The notes beneath the pieces are model-generated. The model was not told the origin of the DNA. It searched no databases and was given only the letters and a program-made list of their open reading frames with translations. Source: Poronia punctata (Eukaryota > Ascomycota > Sordariomycetes > Xylariales > Xylariaceae). From it: a stretch of 28,051 nucleotides of DNA. A program made the translations under genes and the position numbers. Where the stretch lies: assembly GCA_022579005.1 (NCBI GenBank), contig MU401813.1, forward strand, positions 1 through 28,051, in the 5' to 3' direction. Of this stretch, positions 1 through 10,690 are shown one piece after another (within the stretch, counting starts at the first letter, position 1; each line of letters begins with the position of its first letter).

Positions 1-1460
1 TAGCTTAAAATATTATTAAATATAAAAAAGTATATACTTTAAATAGTACTACTTATAAAAAGCTTAAATACAATATAAAAAAAAAGGTTAAAAAAGTAAT
101 ACTAACTAATAATTAACTTATATTAAAAACTTTGCTAACTTATTATTATATAGCAACTTTTTATTATTTTTTTTTGCTTAAATGCTTAAAAAGCTAACTA
201 TATAAAATAGCGTCTTACTATTAACAACATATTTAATAAAGCAGTTTAATATATTTACTATTTATTATAAAATAGGAAATTTTTATAAACTTACTTTTAA
301 ACTGTGCTTATAAAGCATATTTAATATATAAATATTTGCTTATTAAATTTAATATATACTAATTATATATAAAACCTTTAGTATAAAAGCTATATAGTAT
401 AAAAAAACTACTATATTAAAGCTTTAAAAACCCTTTACTATAAAATCCAACTTTAGCGCTACTAACTAGCAGTTGTTTTTTTTTTAGTTTAAAAAGTAGT
501 AAAAAATAAAAACTTTGCTTTTTAAGCAGTTATATATTACTTAAATAAAAAAAGCTTGCTAATATATATACTATTTACTTTAACTAAGTATAATGTGCTT
601 TGCTAAATAATTAGCTATATTTTATTTAAAGTTAACAATTAAAAAAAGCTTTTTTTAAAAGCAAGCTAAGCAATTACTTAAATTTATAAACAAAAACTAT
701 ATATATTCCTATATTTTAATATACTAATTATATACTAATTATTATAAGGTTTGCAAACTATATACTTTGTTTTTAATAAAAGCTAAAAAGCTAAGTATTA
801 GCTTTTTATAGTTAATAAGTACTTAGTTTAGTAAAGTATTTAATATGCTTACTATAAAAGGTATGCTTTTAAAAGTTCTTAGTTAAAGCTACCTTATAAA
901 AAACTAAGACTAAAACTTAAAAAACTACTTATTACCTAGTTAAAATAACTTTTAGTATAAGCAAAACAAAGTAACGTATAAAAATGCTGCAAGACTTAAG
1001 TAAAACGTTACTATAGCGTTAGTATGTTTGCTTAATTAAGAAAATAAAGTACTTACTTAAGTATAAAAAAATTACGTTTAAGATTTTTAATTAAGCTTTT
1101 ACTTTTTAGCTACTAATATACTACTTAATATTAAATTAATTATAATATTTATTATAACTAAAATGCATAATATAATAAAGTTTTTAAGTAAAAATATATA
1201 TATAGCAAAAAATTGTTTATATATAATTTAAAAAAAGCAAGTTTAAAACTATGCGTTAGTTAAAAGTAAATATATAATATACTAATTATATACTAATAAT
1301 ATAATTAATAGTATTAAATCTTTACTTATTTTTTTACTTATAAGCTTTTTAGTATTTAGTTATCGTTACCTATTTATTTATAAACCCTTTAGCATTTAGT
1401 TATAAGTACTTATTTACCTATAAGTTTATTAGCATTTGCTTATAAGTACCTATTTAACTT
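1..1460. repeat. AT-rich, probably RIP-mutated block
   Basis: This stretch is extremely rich in A and T, with almost no CpG and few CpA dinucleotides. The remaining G and C sit mostly in short contexts such as AGCTT, TGCTT and CTTAAG. No convincing coding region appears in any frame. This is the composition expected of an ascomycete repeat heavily mutated by RIP, which converts C to T mainly at CpA. Composition recovers over roughly 1450-1650. No recognisable transposon protein remains, so the original element cannot be named. It could instead be an AT isochore of another origin. Confidence 0.75.
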
Positions 1461-1579
1461 TAGCATTTTGTTATAAGTACCTATTTACCTATAGGTCTCT
1501 TGGCATTTTGTCGTAGGTACCTATCTACCTATAGGTCCCTTGGCATTTGGCCGTAGGTACCCATGGGTTCATTTACCTA
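1341..1579. repeat. Degenerate tandem array, about 40-base unit, with graded C-to-T/G-to-A change
   Basis: About six units are visible, starting near 1341, 1381, 1421, 1461, 1492 and 1532. Most are 40 bases; the fourth is shortened to about 31 and the last is lengthened by an insertion. Units share a core resembling GGCATTTGGCCGTAGGTACC followed by TATCTACCTA. Units on the right keep G and C (GGCATTTGGCCGTAGG), while units on the left read AGCATTTAGTTATAAG at the same positions. Most of these differences are transitions. The array straddles the edge of the AT-rich block. Confidence 0.75.
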
Positions 1580-1718
1580 CTGGGTCCTCTCTTAATAGGT
1601 CGGGTCCGGCCAACCCTAGGTGCACCCCTTGGGTCCTATGACATACCTGTCATTTCTATAATTAAAATAAACCGGACTTTGTATACTTGGCAGTTAGTTA
1701 TAGGTAATAGCTATAGCT

Positions 1719-1875
1719 TTCTAACTTGCAAGGTCATGGCCATAGCTATTTAATTTGTAAGGTCATAAACATGGTCATGGCTTTCTAATTTGCAAGGTCA
1801 TGGCTATGGCTATTCAATTCGCAAATTCATGGCCATAGCTATTCAATTCAAAAGGTCATGGCCATAGCTATTTCA
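1719..1875. repeat. Imperfect tandem array, about 30-base unit
   Basis: About five copies share a core like AAGGTCATGGCCATAGCTA preceded by TTCAATTNG or TTCTAATTTGC. One copy carries a short internal insertion (GGTCATAAACATGGTCATGG). The array lies just inside the higher-GC side of the AT-rich block and differs in unit and length from the 40-base array to its left. No protein is evident. Confidence 0.65.
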
Positions 1876-2482
1876 GCACTTCAACCTTACTTCCTGTTTA
1901 AAGGGATCCTAGGTTAGCTCCTATATTGCATTGATTAGTATTAATGTTGGACGCACATGAATCTAGATCTTAGGAGTGTGTAATGTATTCTGCAAGGTTT
2001 GATCAAAGGAGACTGTCATGTATTTATATATATATAGATCTGGGTATAGGGCGACTATCGACTGTGCATTGCTGTAAACCATATCCTTATCTATAAATAC
2101 TCCACGTGTTCTGCTCTTGTAGGTACCTGACCTTGTGCCAACTTACAATATACTGTATACATCATTTTAAGAATCCATGGATTTGCATACCTTACCTATA
2201 GAAATATATTTAACAGACCATATTATCCCCTATCTATCATGTACATAAATCCTAATTATTATAGTTTAATACTACCGCCCGGTAGTTGTCCCTTTCTTTG
2301 TCTATCATCACATCCCTTACAGCGTCTGCTTAAGTATGTAATCACCCCCTATTCCGCAAGGCATCGCACAACACTGAACCGAGGACATCGGCGTCCCAAA
2401 AAAAAAATCCCCAGATACCGACAATCGTCCTCGGCCCTAATGCTGATACGGAGCAGGGGTTTTTTTTTTTTTTCGTCGGTTT
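1876..2482. other. Intergenic stretch downstream of the F-box-like gene
   Basis: No gene is supported here. The segment lies downstream of the minus-strand F-box-like gene and should hold its 3' end. Just beyond the stop are a homopolymer T run at 2460-2473 and an A run at 2398-2407, each beside a GGGG or CCCC, plus an 8-base inverted pair (CCGAGGAC at 2379-2386 and GTCCTCGG at 2427-2434). TAGGTACC occurs near 2121. Confidence 0.5.
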
Positions 2483-4315
2483 CTAAAACCTCGTGTCTTT
2501 TCGTGATCTGATTTCCGTCTTCATCCACTCGCTCGGTTGGCGAGGCTTCCTCTTACCAAGACCCCAACTCCTGTAATCTTCGCCCATGATCCTCTGCTCT
2601 AACCAGGCCTCGAACTGCCAGGTGTCCGATGGGCGTCTTCGGCAAAGCCGACCCTCCCCATCCCAATCGAGCCAGGTCCATCGCCGATAGGTGGCCCAAT
2701 GCCACAACCCCTCGAGATAGATGAACAGTGCGGCGATATCCCGCAATGCTTGCAGAGGTCGTAGTAGTTGAAGATGAGGCTGTAGCATCTCTTCTTGCTG
2801 TTGTTCGACAGAGCCGTGCCAGATGTTGTATTCGTCGTTGTATTTGGAGGTCTCGCAAGATAATTGGATATTGATCGTCAAGACGGAGAGATTCGCGTGC
2901 TGTCTCAGATGGTCGATGGCAAAAAGCCAGTCAGGGTATAAGGAACCGGCTGTCTCGGCGCGGAACCCGGGGTCTATTTCCGGGAATACGATCTCGAGAC
3001 GGCGCAGGTGTTGAAGCACGTGGGGATACATGTGTCTCGTGATGAATCGCGAGGGCTCCAAGCGGAGCGGGGCAATACTTGGGCTCAAGGGGGTGTCGAA
3101 TGAGCGTTCAGGAGGCATGATGATGATGCGATTACGCGAATAGAATATCCGGATCGCGTCCTCGTACATGGCCCGACAGACAAGCATGAGGGAACTAGGG
3201 GGGATCCAGCAGTTGCAGGCTGCCGAGTATGTGCTATTCCGGCGCATGCAATACTTAAAGTTATCGCTACGGAAGGAATGGGAAGCCGTCTTGCAGTTAA
3301 GGAATTTCATTGCACGATGTAATCTGCCATCCAACAGATTTTCTGGCCCGTCGTAACGTCGTCGACCAGAGCTGGAAACCATATCTGAATCCTGCTCGAT
3401 ATCATCCGCGTAGACGCCAGCGAGGTCGTCCATGGCGGGATCGTAAACGTAAAAGCCGTGGACGGACTCCCATTCCACTTGCCCATAGGGCGTGACCAAG
3501 TCGGTGTACTCCAGGACCTTGCTCCTGAGCTCCGTAGGTAGGTCGAGGAAAGGGAAGATTCCGTCGGGATCAACATTGTCCCTCCCTTCGATGCAAGTGC
3601 CCCTTTCGCGTACCAGCGAGATCAACTTGTCGTCTCGTTCACTGCCAATCTCGAGTTCAATGGACTTCAGCATGCCGGGACTGGCGAGAAGGGGCTCAAG
3701 AACCGACTCTGTTTCTGCGCTGTCACCCTTGTTACATACGAGCTGCAGCGACAAGGTTTTGGGGGCCGTGTGAGATAGAACATGTCGAATCATTTCTTTC
3801 CAAGCAGAAATACGCTTCGGAGTGAGGGCGAAACAGTCTAGAGGAACTGGATTTATCACATATAACTGGACCTGCAGCTTGCGCAGATTTGCACAATCCT
3901 CCGGCGTCATCCGTCCAACGTAATCCAGGCCGTAATCAAGGTCATACGTACTTACGATGACTGCGTTGTTCACAAATAAGAAGGTTCGCACCTCGGTATA
4001 CAACTCCTTGCATACTCTCAGCAGGCTCAAAGTCGGTACCCCCCTTGGGCATGGGGGTAGTCCGGATATGTCCACCTCCGGCTCCGAGTCGTTCGGCGCC
4101 AGACGAATGGTTAACCCGCTGCGGAGATGGGCATGGCGGTAGATGAGCTCTCTGACATTTGGCGGGAGGTCTAGAAATGATGTTCCTTTCCGCTTCGTGA
4201 TGGAACTACGTTGTTGTCGAGAGGGGATGTTGTCAAGGATAAAGGGATTGTGATTGTAGTCCGGAAAGTCGGTGAGCGATGATGAGGAGAAATATGGAAA
4301 ATCATCACCAGCCAT
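2483..4315 (-). CDS. F-box / 2EXR-like double-domain protein
   Basis: A 610-residue protein encoded without introns from an ATG at 4315. Two segments resemble the short helical domain common in Pezizomycotina F-box-like and 2EXR proteins: FLDLPPNVRELIYRHA at about residues 47-62 and FLDLPTELRSKVLEY at about 256-270. Each is followed by a second conserved stretch of the LLRVCKELYTEV type (about 98-109) or LMLVCRAMYEDAIRIFY further along. The protein therefore looks like two tandem copies of one module. Such proteins are often assumed to be substrate adaptors of SCF ubiquitin ligases, but no direct Skp1-binding evidence is visible and targets are unknown. No signal peptide or membrane segment is seen. 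It is transcribed away from the thioredoxin gene, sharing a 1.1-kb divergent upstream region with it. Confidence 0.8.
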   Translation of the reverse strand: MAGDDFPYFSSSSLTDFPDYNHNPFILDNIPSRQQRSSITKRKGTSFLDLPPNVRELIYRHAHLRSGLTIRLAPNDSEPEVDISGLPPCPRGVPTLSLLRVCKELYTEVRTFLFVNNAVIVSTYDLDYGLDYVGRMTPEDCANLRKLQVQLYVINPVPLDCFALTPKRISAWKEMIRHVLSHTAPKTLSLQLVCNKGDSAETESVLEPLLASPGMLKSIELEIGSERDDKLISLVRERGTCIEGRDNVDPDGIFPFLDLPTELRSKVLEYTDLVTPYGQVEWESVHGFYVYDPAMDDLAGVYADDIEQDSDMVSSSGRRRYDGPENLLDGRLHRAMKFLNCKTASHSFRSDNFKYCMRRNSTYSAACNCWIPPSSLMLVCRAMYEDAIRIFYSRNRIIIMPPERSFDTPLSPSIAPLRLEPSRFITRHMYPHVLQHLRRLEIVFPEIDPGFRAETAGSLYPDWLFAIDHLRQHANLSVLTINIQLSCETSKYNDEYNIWHGSVEQQQEEMLQPHLQLLRPLQALRDIAALFIYLEGLWHWATYRRWTWLDWDGEGRLCRRRPSDTWQFEAWLEQRIMGEDYRSWGLGKRKPRQPSEWMKTEIRSRKDTRF

Positions 4316-5457
4316 AGTTGATGTGTTTTAATTCTTAATCGTCATGGCAATTAAAGGGGCATAGACGGGTAGGGAATCAACGTGGACTTGGAACAGGTAC
4401 AGCTTCTCTCTCTACGGATAGATGACCGTAGACTGACCCCTTACAGAATGCTCAGATGAAGAGGTGAGGACGGTGAGGTACCTAATATATCTGCAGGTGC
4501 GGCTGAATGAGGCCCCCACGTGACCCATCCCATGTACGTGTAACACTGCCTACCTTACATAATGTCAAGTTTTAAGTACTATATACACACTTACTTACCT
4601 AACCGGACGCTTACACCGAGTACCTGCTACTACTTGTATTTGAGTGCGTACCTGCTCGAAAATCGCTGTACTCAATGGCGGTGTGGTTTTGGTTTCATAA
4701 GCAAGCGACACGTGCACAGATCTGGCCAGCACTACTACTTGTAGGTCGACCGTGTTCATCAAATCTTCATATACTCACAATAACGCGAGGAAATATCAGA
4801 AGAGACATTTAAATTGTAACCGGATAATCTTACCAGTCGTGTGGATTGAGCCGGTGGTTTAGAGGTCCTAGTGTAAGAAGCTCACGGCCCGGCCCGTAAA
4901 ACCTTATTATGATGTGAGAATATGCAGCTGGACCATGAGATAAGTAATAAGTAAGATTCCGTTGCATAAAGTTTATCAAAATGAGAAGTTTTCATATCCG
5001 ATGCTATAAACTCATCAATGTCATTAAATATATACACACTTATGCGCTCATTACAAGTTCATACAAGCTCCAATTGAACAGTAAACATTTCCAATGAGGT
5101 GCTAAGGTACCTAGAGCGGGGATACCTACCTAGCAAATCGGGAGAGGGAGCCAACTGTCAAAGCTTGCTTTTGTCAGCTGACACATTCTCGTAATTTCTA
5201 GGGCGTGGCGCAATTGACACCTGGAACGACACAAAAAGGCCTAACCTAACCACATTTTACGGTAACTACACGTACTTTCAAGTACCTACCTCATTCTCGA
5301 CCAAGACATTACCTACTTTCCTCACAGGTACCTACCTTATCCAGCACTCACTTACAGATAGATACGTAGATCTGCTCAAGCGACAATACCAAACAACCAA
5401 AAACCACCACCATCGAAAAGACCAAAAAAAGAAAAAAGAAAGAAAGAAAGAAAAAAA
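4316..5457. promoter_or_regulatory. Divergent upstream region between F-box-like and thioredoxin genes
   Basis: About 1.1 kb separates two gene starts that point away from each other, so both promoters should lie here. No further gene is supported; a 60-codon frame at 4562 has no family resemblance. GGTACC-centred motifs occur near 4480, 5107, 5285 and 5327. The last 45 bases before the thioredoxin ATG are almost pure A and G (AAAGAAAGAAAG type), a low-complexity leader. Confidence 0.5.
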
Positions 5458-5835
5458 ATGTCCGAAAAAATCAAACACATCACCACCCCCGACGCCCTCT
5501 CAACCCTCCTATCAACCACAACCTACGTAGCCGTAGACTTCTACGCCGACTGGTGTCCTCCCTGCAAGACCATCGCGCCAATCTACGAGTCATTAGCCGG
5601 TAGACACGCCGTCGAGGGGGTGTTGGCCTTCGCCAAAGTCAACGTCGATCACGTGCAGGAAGTCGCGGGCAAATATGGCGTCACGGCCATGCCGACATTC
5701 ATGTTCTTCAAGGAGGGGAGGCAGGTCGCCGTCAATGGACAGAAGATGATTAGGGGTGCGGATCCGCAGAGTTTGGGGGCGGCTGCTGCGAAACTCGGGG
5801 GGTTGGCGCTGAAGAGGAAGAATGAGGGGGCGTGA
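5458..5835 (+). CDS. Thioredoxin, WCPPC active site
   Basis: A 125-residue protein without introns and with no targeting sequence, hence probably cytosolic. It shows the thioredoxin fold signature: VAVDFYADWCPPC around residues 24-36, with redox cysteines at 33 and 36 flanked by Trp32, and the cis-proline motif AMPTF with Pro79. Length is slightly above the usual 105-110, mainly because of a basic, Ala/Gly-rich C-terminal tail ending KLGGLALKRKNEGA. The family reduces disulfides in client proteins using electrons from thioredoxin reductase. The active site has Pro instead of the usual Gly between the first cysteine and the second proline (WCGPC is canonical), which may change redox potential or client choice. 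The start ATG follows a purine-rich leader. It may be a secondary thioredoxin rather than the main housekeeping copy. Confidence 0.9.
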   Translation: MSEKIKHITTPDALSTLLSTTTYVAVDFYADWCPPCKTIAPIYESLAGRHAVEGVLAFAKVNVDHVQEVAGKYGVTAMPTFMFFKEGRQVAVNGQKMIRGADPQSLGAAAAKLGGLALKRKNEGA

Positions 5836-6312
5836 AAGGGGTAAGGGTGGTCACTGGTGGTGGTGTTTTTCGGGGTATTTTTGTGTGTTCAGTCTGGAGG
5901 TGGCCTCACTTAAACCAGACTATCAGCTAGCATAGGTACCTACCTACCTAATGAAACGTCACCTTTTTTTGGACCAAGTAAAAGTTTCTGCTTTAATGTG
6001 TGAGAAATACAAGATAGCCTGATTGATAGGCCAGGTTTAAGTTGTCATGGCTATAAGAGCCTTTGCGCAAGTAATATAAACGCTCCCAACATGCATATAT
6101 GCGTAGGTCCCTCTGAAGTAAGTAAGTTGTATGTGCAAACGAATTTCCTGCTCATAGAGACATCTATGTAACAGCCCACCTTCATGAAAGCCCTGATTAC
6201 AGACAATGAAGATGCAAAGGAAAAAAACAAAGCCCAAAACTTCCCAAGTCATGAGCTCATTGATCAACGCATAAAATCATAAAACTCGTCCGACCCGACC
6301 ATGTGCCAAACC
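5836..6312. other. Convergent 3' region between thioredoxin and Hsp70-like genes
   Basis: The two flanking genes converge here, so both 3' ends should lie in this stretch. A TAGGTACCTACCTACCTA motif sits at about 5933-5950. A 76-codon minus-strand frame at 6037-6267 has no family resemblance and is not annotated. Nothing else is supported. Confidence 0.5.
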
Positions 6313-8589
6313 TCAATCTCCATCCGTCTCATTACTAAGGCCCGTAATAGTCGTCTCGCCAATCTGCTCGTCTTGAGAGATGGCTTTAATGACCAACGAA
6401 GCGCCCGAGATATTCACCTCGACTCTGTAATCCAGTACGCGATGAACATAGTCTCCCTTGCCTCGCTTCAGTAGTTTCTCAACCGGGACGGGGGTTTTCA
6501 TCTCGATGGTCACGTATTCTTTAAAGTCGGAGGAGTCGGGTTCATCTTCTTCTTTGATGTTTTCCGCTAGTCGTGACGGGGGAGATTTGAGTTTCGAACG
6601 GAAAATTGGCTCGGCGAATTCTATGATGCCGAAATCATCCATGTCGAACCATCTCTCGTACTCGTAGACTCGCGGCTTTTGCGTATCGATGCTTTCACCC
6701 TATCGAACAGAGTTAGTAAGAAAAATAGGTATTCGTAGGTGAGTTAGAGAACGGGAATTCTGACACGTCGGATGATCCATTCCATTTGTCCCCTGGCAAC
6801 GGGACGGCCTGTGATGTCATTCTCACAAAAATCGGCAAAGTCGTGGATTCGATGGCTGGAAGCAAGACAGTTAAGTTAGCCCATGGAGTTTGATATTCCA
6901 GTATCGGCGAATACATACTCAAAGTCTTCCTCTTTAGCCCATCCATAACTATATCGGGAGACGTGGGACCGGACCGTGGCCTGATTGAGGGTCCTTCTAA
7001 GCCCGGAAATAACAGCACCTCGGGAAACAGCGGTCCAGCTGTATAAAAAGAAGTGTCAGATTGGCCCCGCTGTGGGGTAGGTATTTGGGTTTCTTACGGT
7101 TTGTTGTTCTCCTCCGACAGAACTTCGGTAGCAGCACCACCGTACAACTCCTGCAACTTCTGAAAGACATAGGGGCAACGGCCAAAGCCACCTGTCAAGA
7201 CTATAAACTAGTCGAAGAGTCAGATAACGACTCCCAGTTGAGATTGTAAATATGCATATTTACCTCGGGCACTCTTCTAGTTTTCTTCAAGATCGCATTC
7301 GTCTGGCCTTTGATAAGCTTCTCGATGTCCAAGTATACTGAGTCGAAGACTTCATTCAGCTCGGCCCTTGATATAACAAATATGTGGTTAGCATGTCCTA
7401 ACCTAGCATGAAGGCTTTTTATCTCTGCGGGTCAACTTACGGCTCTAAGAACACCTCGGGCCTAAGCTTTCCTTGGGTCCCCAGATCAATCCGTAGACCG
7501 GGATGGCCGTCGTAGTAGCTGCGCTTCAGACCCTTCTCCCACGTGTTCATGATTCTCTGTCTGTCCAACTCGTGCATTTCGAGCCAGGGCGTCACACTGA
7601 CTTTGCCGACTTTGAAGCCACGGAGTTTCTTCTCGAGATAGGTTTCGAACGCTTGATCGAGGAAGGTAGCACCACAGAGTCCACCTTCACCCTCCACCAC
7701 CTCATCGAGAAGGAGCCGTGGCTTGATAGCACCGACTTTGAAGCTGATCAGATCCTATCGATAAAATCAGTATACGTATATCTGAAAAGTGTCGGGCGTG
7801 ATAAAGATAAAGGGATGGTAATTGAAATTCATACAACGGTACCACCACCAAGGTCGGCAATGACAAAAGTCTGTCCGACACGCAGCGTCTCATACTTATT
7901 ATGTCCCTCGATGGCAGCAATAGCCGCTGCCTCGGGTTCGGAGATGAAAGACCAAGTGGTGGGGCCAGCTTGCGGGCGCGGAGCCAGAATACCAGCTTGA
8001 TGTAGCGCCATCTCCATCTTCTTGATCGCGTAGTCCTGCCAGATAGCAGGGACCGTCACCACGATATGATACGGGTGCGTGCGGGCAAATTGCTGTGATC
8101 GTGATTTTTCGATCCTGTCCACAACATGCTTCCAGACTTCTGAGAGATAGTCCGCTATGATGGTAATGACACTCTCTCTAGTCTCGTTTAACAGTTTCCT
8201 CGCCATGGCTAGATGTCCGGAATTCTCGAGGTGGGTAGGCAAGTCGTTCTTCTCCAGCAGGAGCAGCTTGAACCAGGATATAGCTTTCTTGTCGTTGAAC
8301 GCCTGCTGTCCCCAAGAGGTGACGACGGGCTTTGATAAGAAGGTTCGTTTCTTGGAATATGCCAGGCGTGACGGCACCTTTGCCGTGTCCGATTCGATCT
8401 CACCATGGTGTGCTACTGGCCACAATGTGATGGGCTCGGGCGGATTATCGCCATATCCGTATGCCACACCAGTAAACCTGGATGGGGTCAGCGAGTTCCA
8501 TCGGTCTGGTTTGGGACAGTTGCTTACGTTGTTCCAAAGTCTATGCCCACTACCAACGAGCCATCGGCATTGTTATCGCTCGACGACAT
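6313..8589 (-). CDS. Hsp70-like ATPase (fungal HSPA12-type), eight exons
   Basis: Inferred exons on the minus strand: 8589-8528, 8477-7835, 7754-7441, 7366-7264, 7207-7098, 7038-6919, 6855-6765, 6699-6313, giving about 609 residues. Motifs of the Hsp70/actin ATPase fold are restored across junctions: phosphate-1 loop GIDFGTTFTGVAY (from about residue 15, spanning intron 1), phosphate-2 loop ADLGGGTVD (about 228-236, spanning intron 2), and adenosine motif FIVLTGGFG (from about 375, spanning intron 4), then AVSRGAVISGL. The seven introns are 50-80 bases and have CTAAC/CTGAC-type branch sites. The C-terminal part (GQMEWIIRR, then RVYEYERW) fits fungal Hsp70-like proteins rather than the canonical substrate-binding domain. 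It presumably binds and hydrolyses ATP; the client is unknown. The donor of the last intron is uncertain (GTCAGA at 6764, or GTTCTC at 6752, which adds four residues). Confidence 0.88.
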
Positions 8590-9412
8590 GGTGATGTGGA
8601 GATCTCTCTTATTCAGATAGTGCAGCCTGATGTAGATGAATGTGTATGTATCCTAAGCAGGCGTGGGAAAGGTGTCAACACTTTGTGCAAATGATAGGTA
8701 GTAGGTAGTGGGATATGTGCAGGTAAACACAGCCCGAGTGGATGTATAGGTTGTGCTTATGTTGTGTAGAGATAGTTCTCGGCTGGCAAGAGTATCAATG
8801 ACCGGTGGTGGAAAGTATGGATGGTGTAATGCTATATGAAGAGAAAACAAACCGGTGAAGGCCAGATGGTGATATTACTGCAAATACACTTGGAGATGCA
8901 ATTATTGGAAGGACTCGTCGCCCTTAGCTTCCAAAGTAAGGTATCTGGATGTAAACATGTAAGTATACCTTATATGAAGTACAATTTGCACCTCAAAATC
9001 AACATACATGTACTTATAGACTTATACTCGTATTTCCTTGCGCTGCTATAGATACATACATGTATACATGTATCTAAGTAGGTACCTACATAGTATAAAT
9101 GTAGGTACATACTATGTGTATTTATATTTCTCTCCTTAATAATGCCTTTGTCCTCACTTTCTTGGCTTATCCAAGTATTTATCCTTATACATATTAGGTT
9201 TGCAAGCAAAGTGTATTATTATTTCACCAGCGCTGTCCCCATCTCACCATTAGTCTACTCACCGCCGTTTGCTGTTGCCAGCGACTGAATGCGACGTTGA
9301 AGACAACTAACTAAATTGCAGAGGTGCAAGCCAATGAACATGCGAAATTCTGGTGCACGAAAAATCAAATTTCAGCCATCTTGTCTAACCTAGCCATCAC
9401 TAGGTTGACCAT
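8590..9412. promoter_or_regulatory. Upstream region of Hsp70-like gene and 3' end of NmrA-like gene
   Basis: No gene is supported. The right part should hold the 3' end of the NmrA-like gene and the left part the Hsp70-like promoter. At 9050-9125 there is a cluster of short palindromic sequence: TACATGTATACATGTA, GTAGGTACCTAC, and an inverted pair ACATAGTAT (9088-9096) / ATACTATGT (9109-9117) with a 12-base loop. Confidence 0.45.
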
Positions 9413-10690
9413 CTATACAGGGCCTTCGTAGACTTCGGTTGGCCCGGTCCATCCCGTCCGCTTAACCCAATCCTCAAAGGTGCTGGCAGTGACGCCCAGT
9501 TCCTCGGCCGAAGTGTCCTCCTCTGGATCTAGAGCACCGTAGCATATCTTGTCCGTAGGAGCCATAGACGCCCAGTCCATCATGTGCTTGACGTCGTCTC
9601 TGAATGCTGGGCCGAGCATATTGCATGTCAAGTCTGCCCAATCGGCAGTGGTAAGAGGGGCATGGATCGCTTTCCGCCCAGTAAGTCGCGTAAAGGTAGC
9701 GGCAATGTCATCCATGCTGATCTTTGGGCTTAGGGCTGGGTACACCTTCCCCGCTGTCTTTCCCACACCCAGGTCGAAGATTCCTGCGCCCATACTGTTA
9801 GCGGTGCGGTCGGTCTGCATCGAGCTAGCTCTAGAGTCTAGTGGTAGCCAGACAGGAACAGGCAAACAAAATGTTGACATGGCGCCAGGTACGTACTGGC
9901 CGTGAATACGCCGACATCATAGGCAGGATCCGTCCACTGCGTCTTTTGAGATCCCGGAATGGGGGCGCAAAACCGGACAACACCATCGGCTATAATAAAG
10001 CAGTTTAGTTTCCAGCATAGAGACACCCAATGAACCAAAAATCGCCAAAGGGGAATAGAAATACCTTGAAGCCGGGTGTATTGAGGCCACCAATGATTGG
10101 AATAGAAGAATCCTACCCGTACGTCAGTATGCGCGATATCAAGACTAGGTATGATCGAAGTAGTTGAAAACGGTACCTGGAATAACTGAAGTCACATGAT
10201 CAAGCTGGTTCCTGGCATATTGCTCGATCTCGTATTTCAGGTCCATGTGATAGATATCTGTGAAACGGCCACCACTCGCCTTGACCATGTCGGGGAGACT
10301 GCTCATGACGAAATGCTTCACACCACAGTGCTTCGCGGCGTCGATGATGACTCTCCCTTGTTCTACCTCCTGACGCAGCTCCTCGGGCTTGACCAGAGTT
10401 CTGCCGTGAACCGTCTGGCTGGTATTGAGGAAAACCCCGTAAGCACCGGAAAGTGCGGCCCGCATACTCTCAGCACTATAAACATCTCCAGATATGAGGC
10501 TCACACGGTCCTTGGCAGCTCCATACTCGGATACGAACTTCTTTGCCCAGGGAGAGGACGTGTCTCGGGTAACGCCACGAATGACCCACTGGGCCTTGGA
10601 ATCCTCAATCAGAGAAGAAACGACGCCGCGGCCCTGATTTGAAGTGGCACCGATGACAACAATGACCCGTCGATCCGACATTCCGGACAT
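9413..10690 (-). CDS. NmrA-like NAD(P)-binding protein, four exons
   Basis: Inferred exons on the minus strand: 10690-10177, 10112-10065, 9989-9897, 9783-9413, giving 341 residues. The N-terminal GATSNQGRGVV (from Gly14) is the dinucleotide-binding loop of the NmrA-like short-chain dehydrogenase family. Splicing restores family sequence: SVIPG joins FFYSNHWWPQYTRLQ, then ADGVVRFCAPIP, then YDVGVFTA joins RIFDLGVGKTAGKVYP. The C-terminus has DKICYGALDPEED and TFEDWVKRTGWTGP, also typical. NmrA itself is a nitrogen-metabolism repressor that senses NAD(P) by binding without catalysis; many fungal paralogues have no known role. The classical SDR YxxxK catalytic pair is not evident, so a binding or redox-sensing role is more likely than reduction, but this is inference. 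ATG at 10681 is a possible alternative start. Confidence 0.88.

Noticed and set aside
1547..1753. 68-codon frame at the edge of the AT-rich block
   Set aside because: It runs across degenerate tandem repeat sequence; composition and content are not coding-like.
4845..4915. Possible tRNA-like segment with GTGGTTTAGAGGTC
   Set aside because: The expected stems do not pair and no T-loop sequence is present.
6037..6267. 76-codon minus-strand frame with a hydrophobic N-terminus
   Set aside because: It lies in the convergent 3' region of two genes, with no family match and no supporting splice signals.
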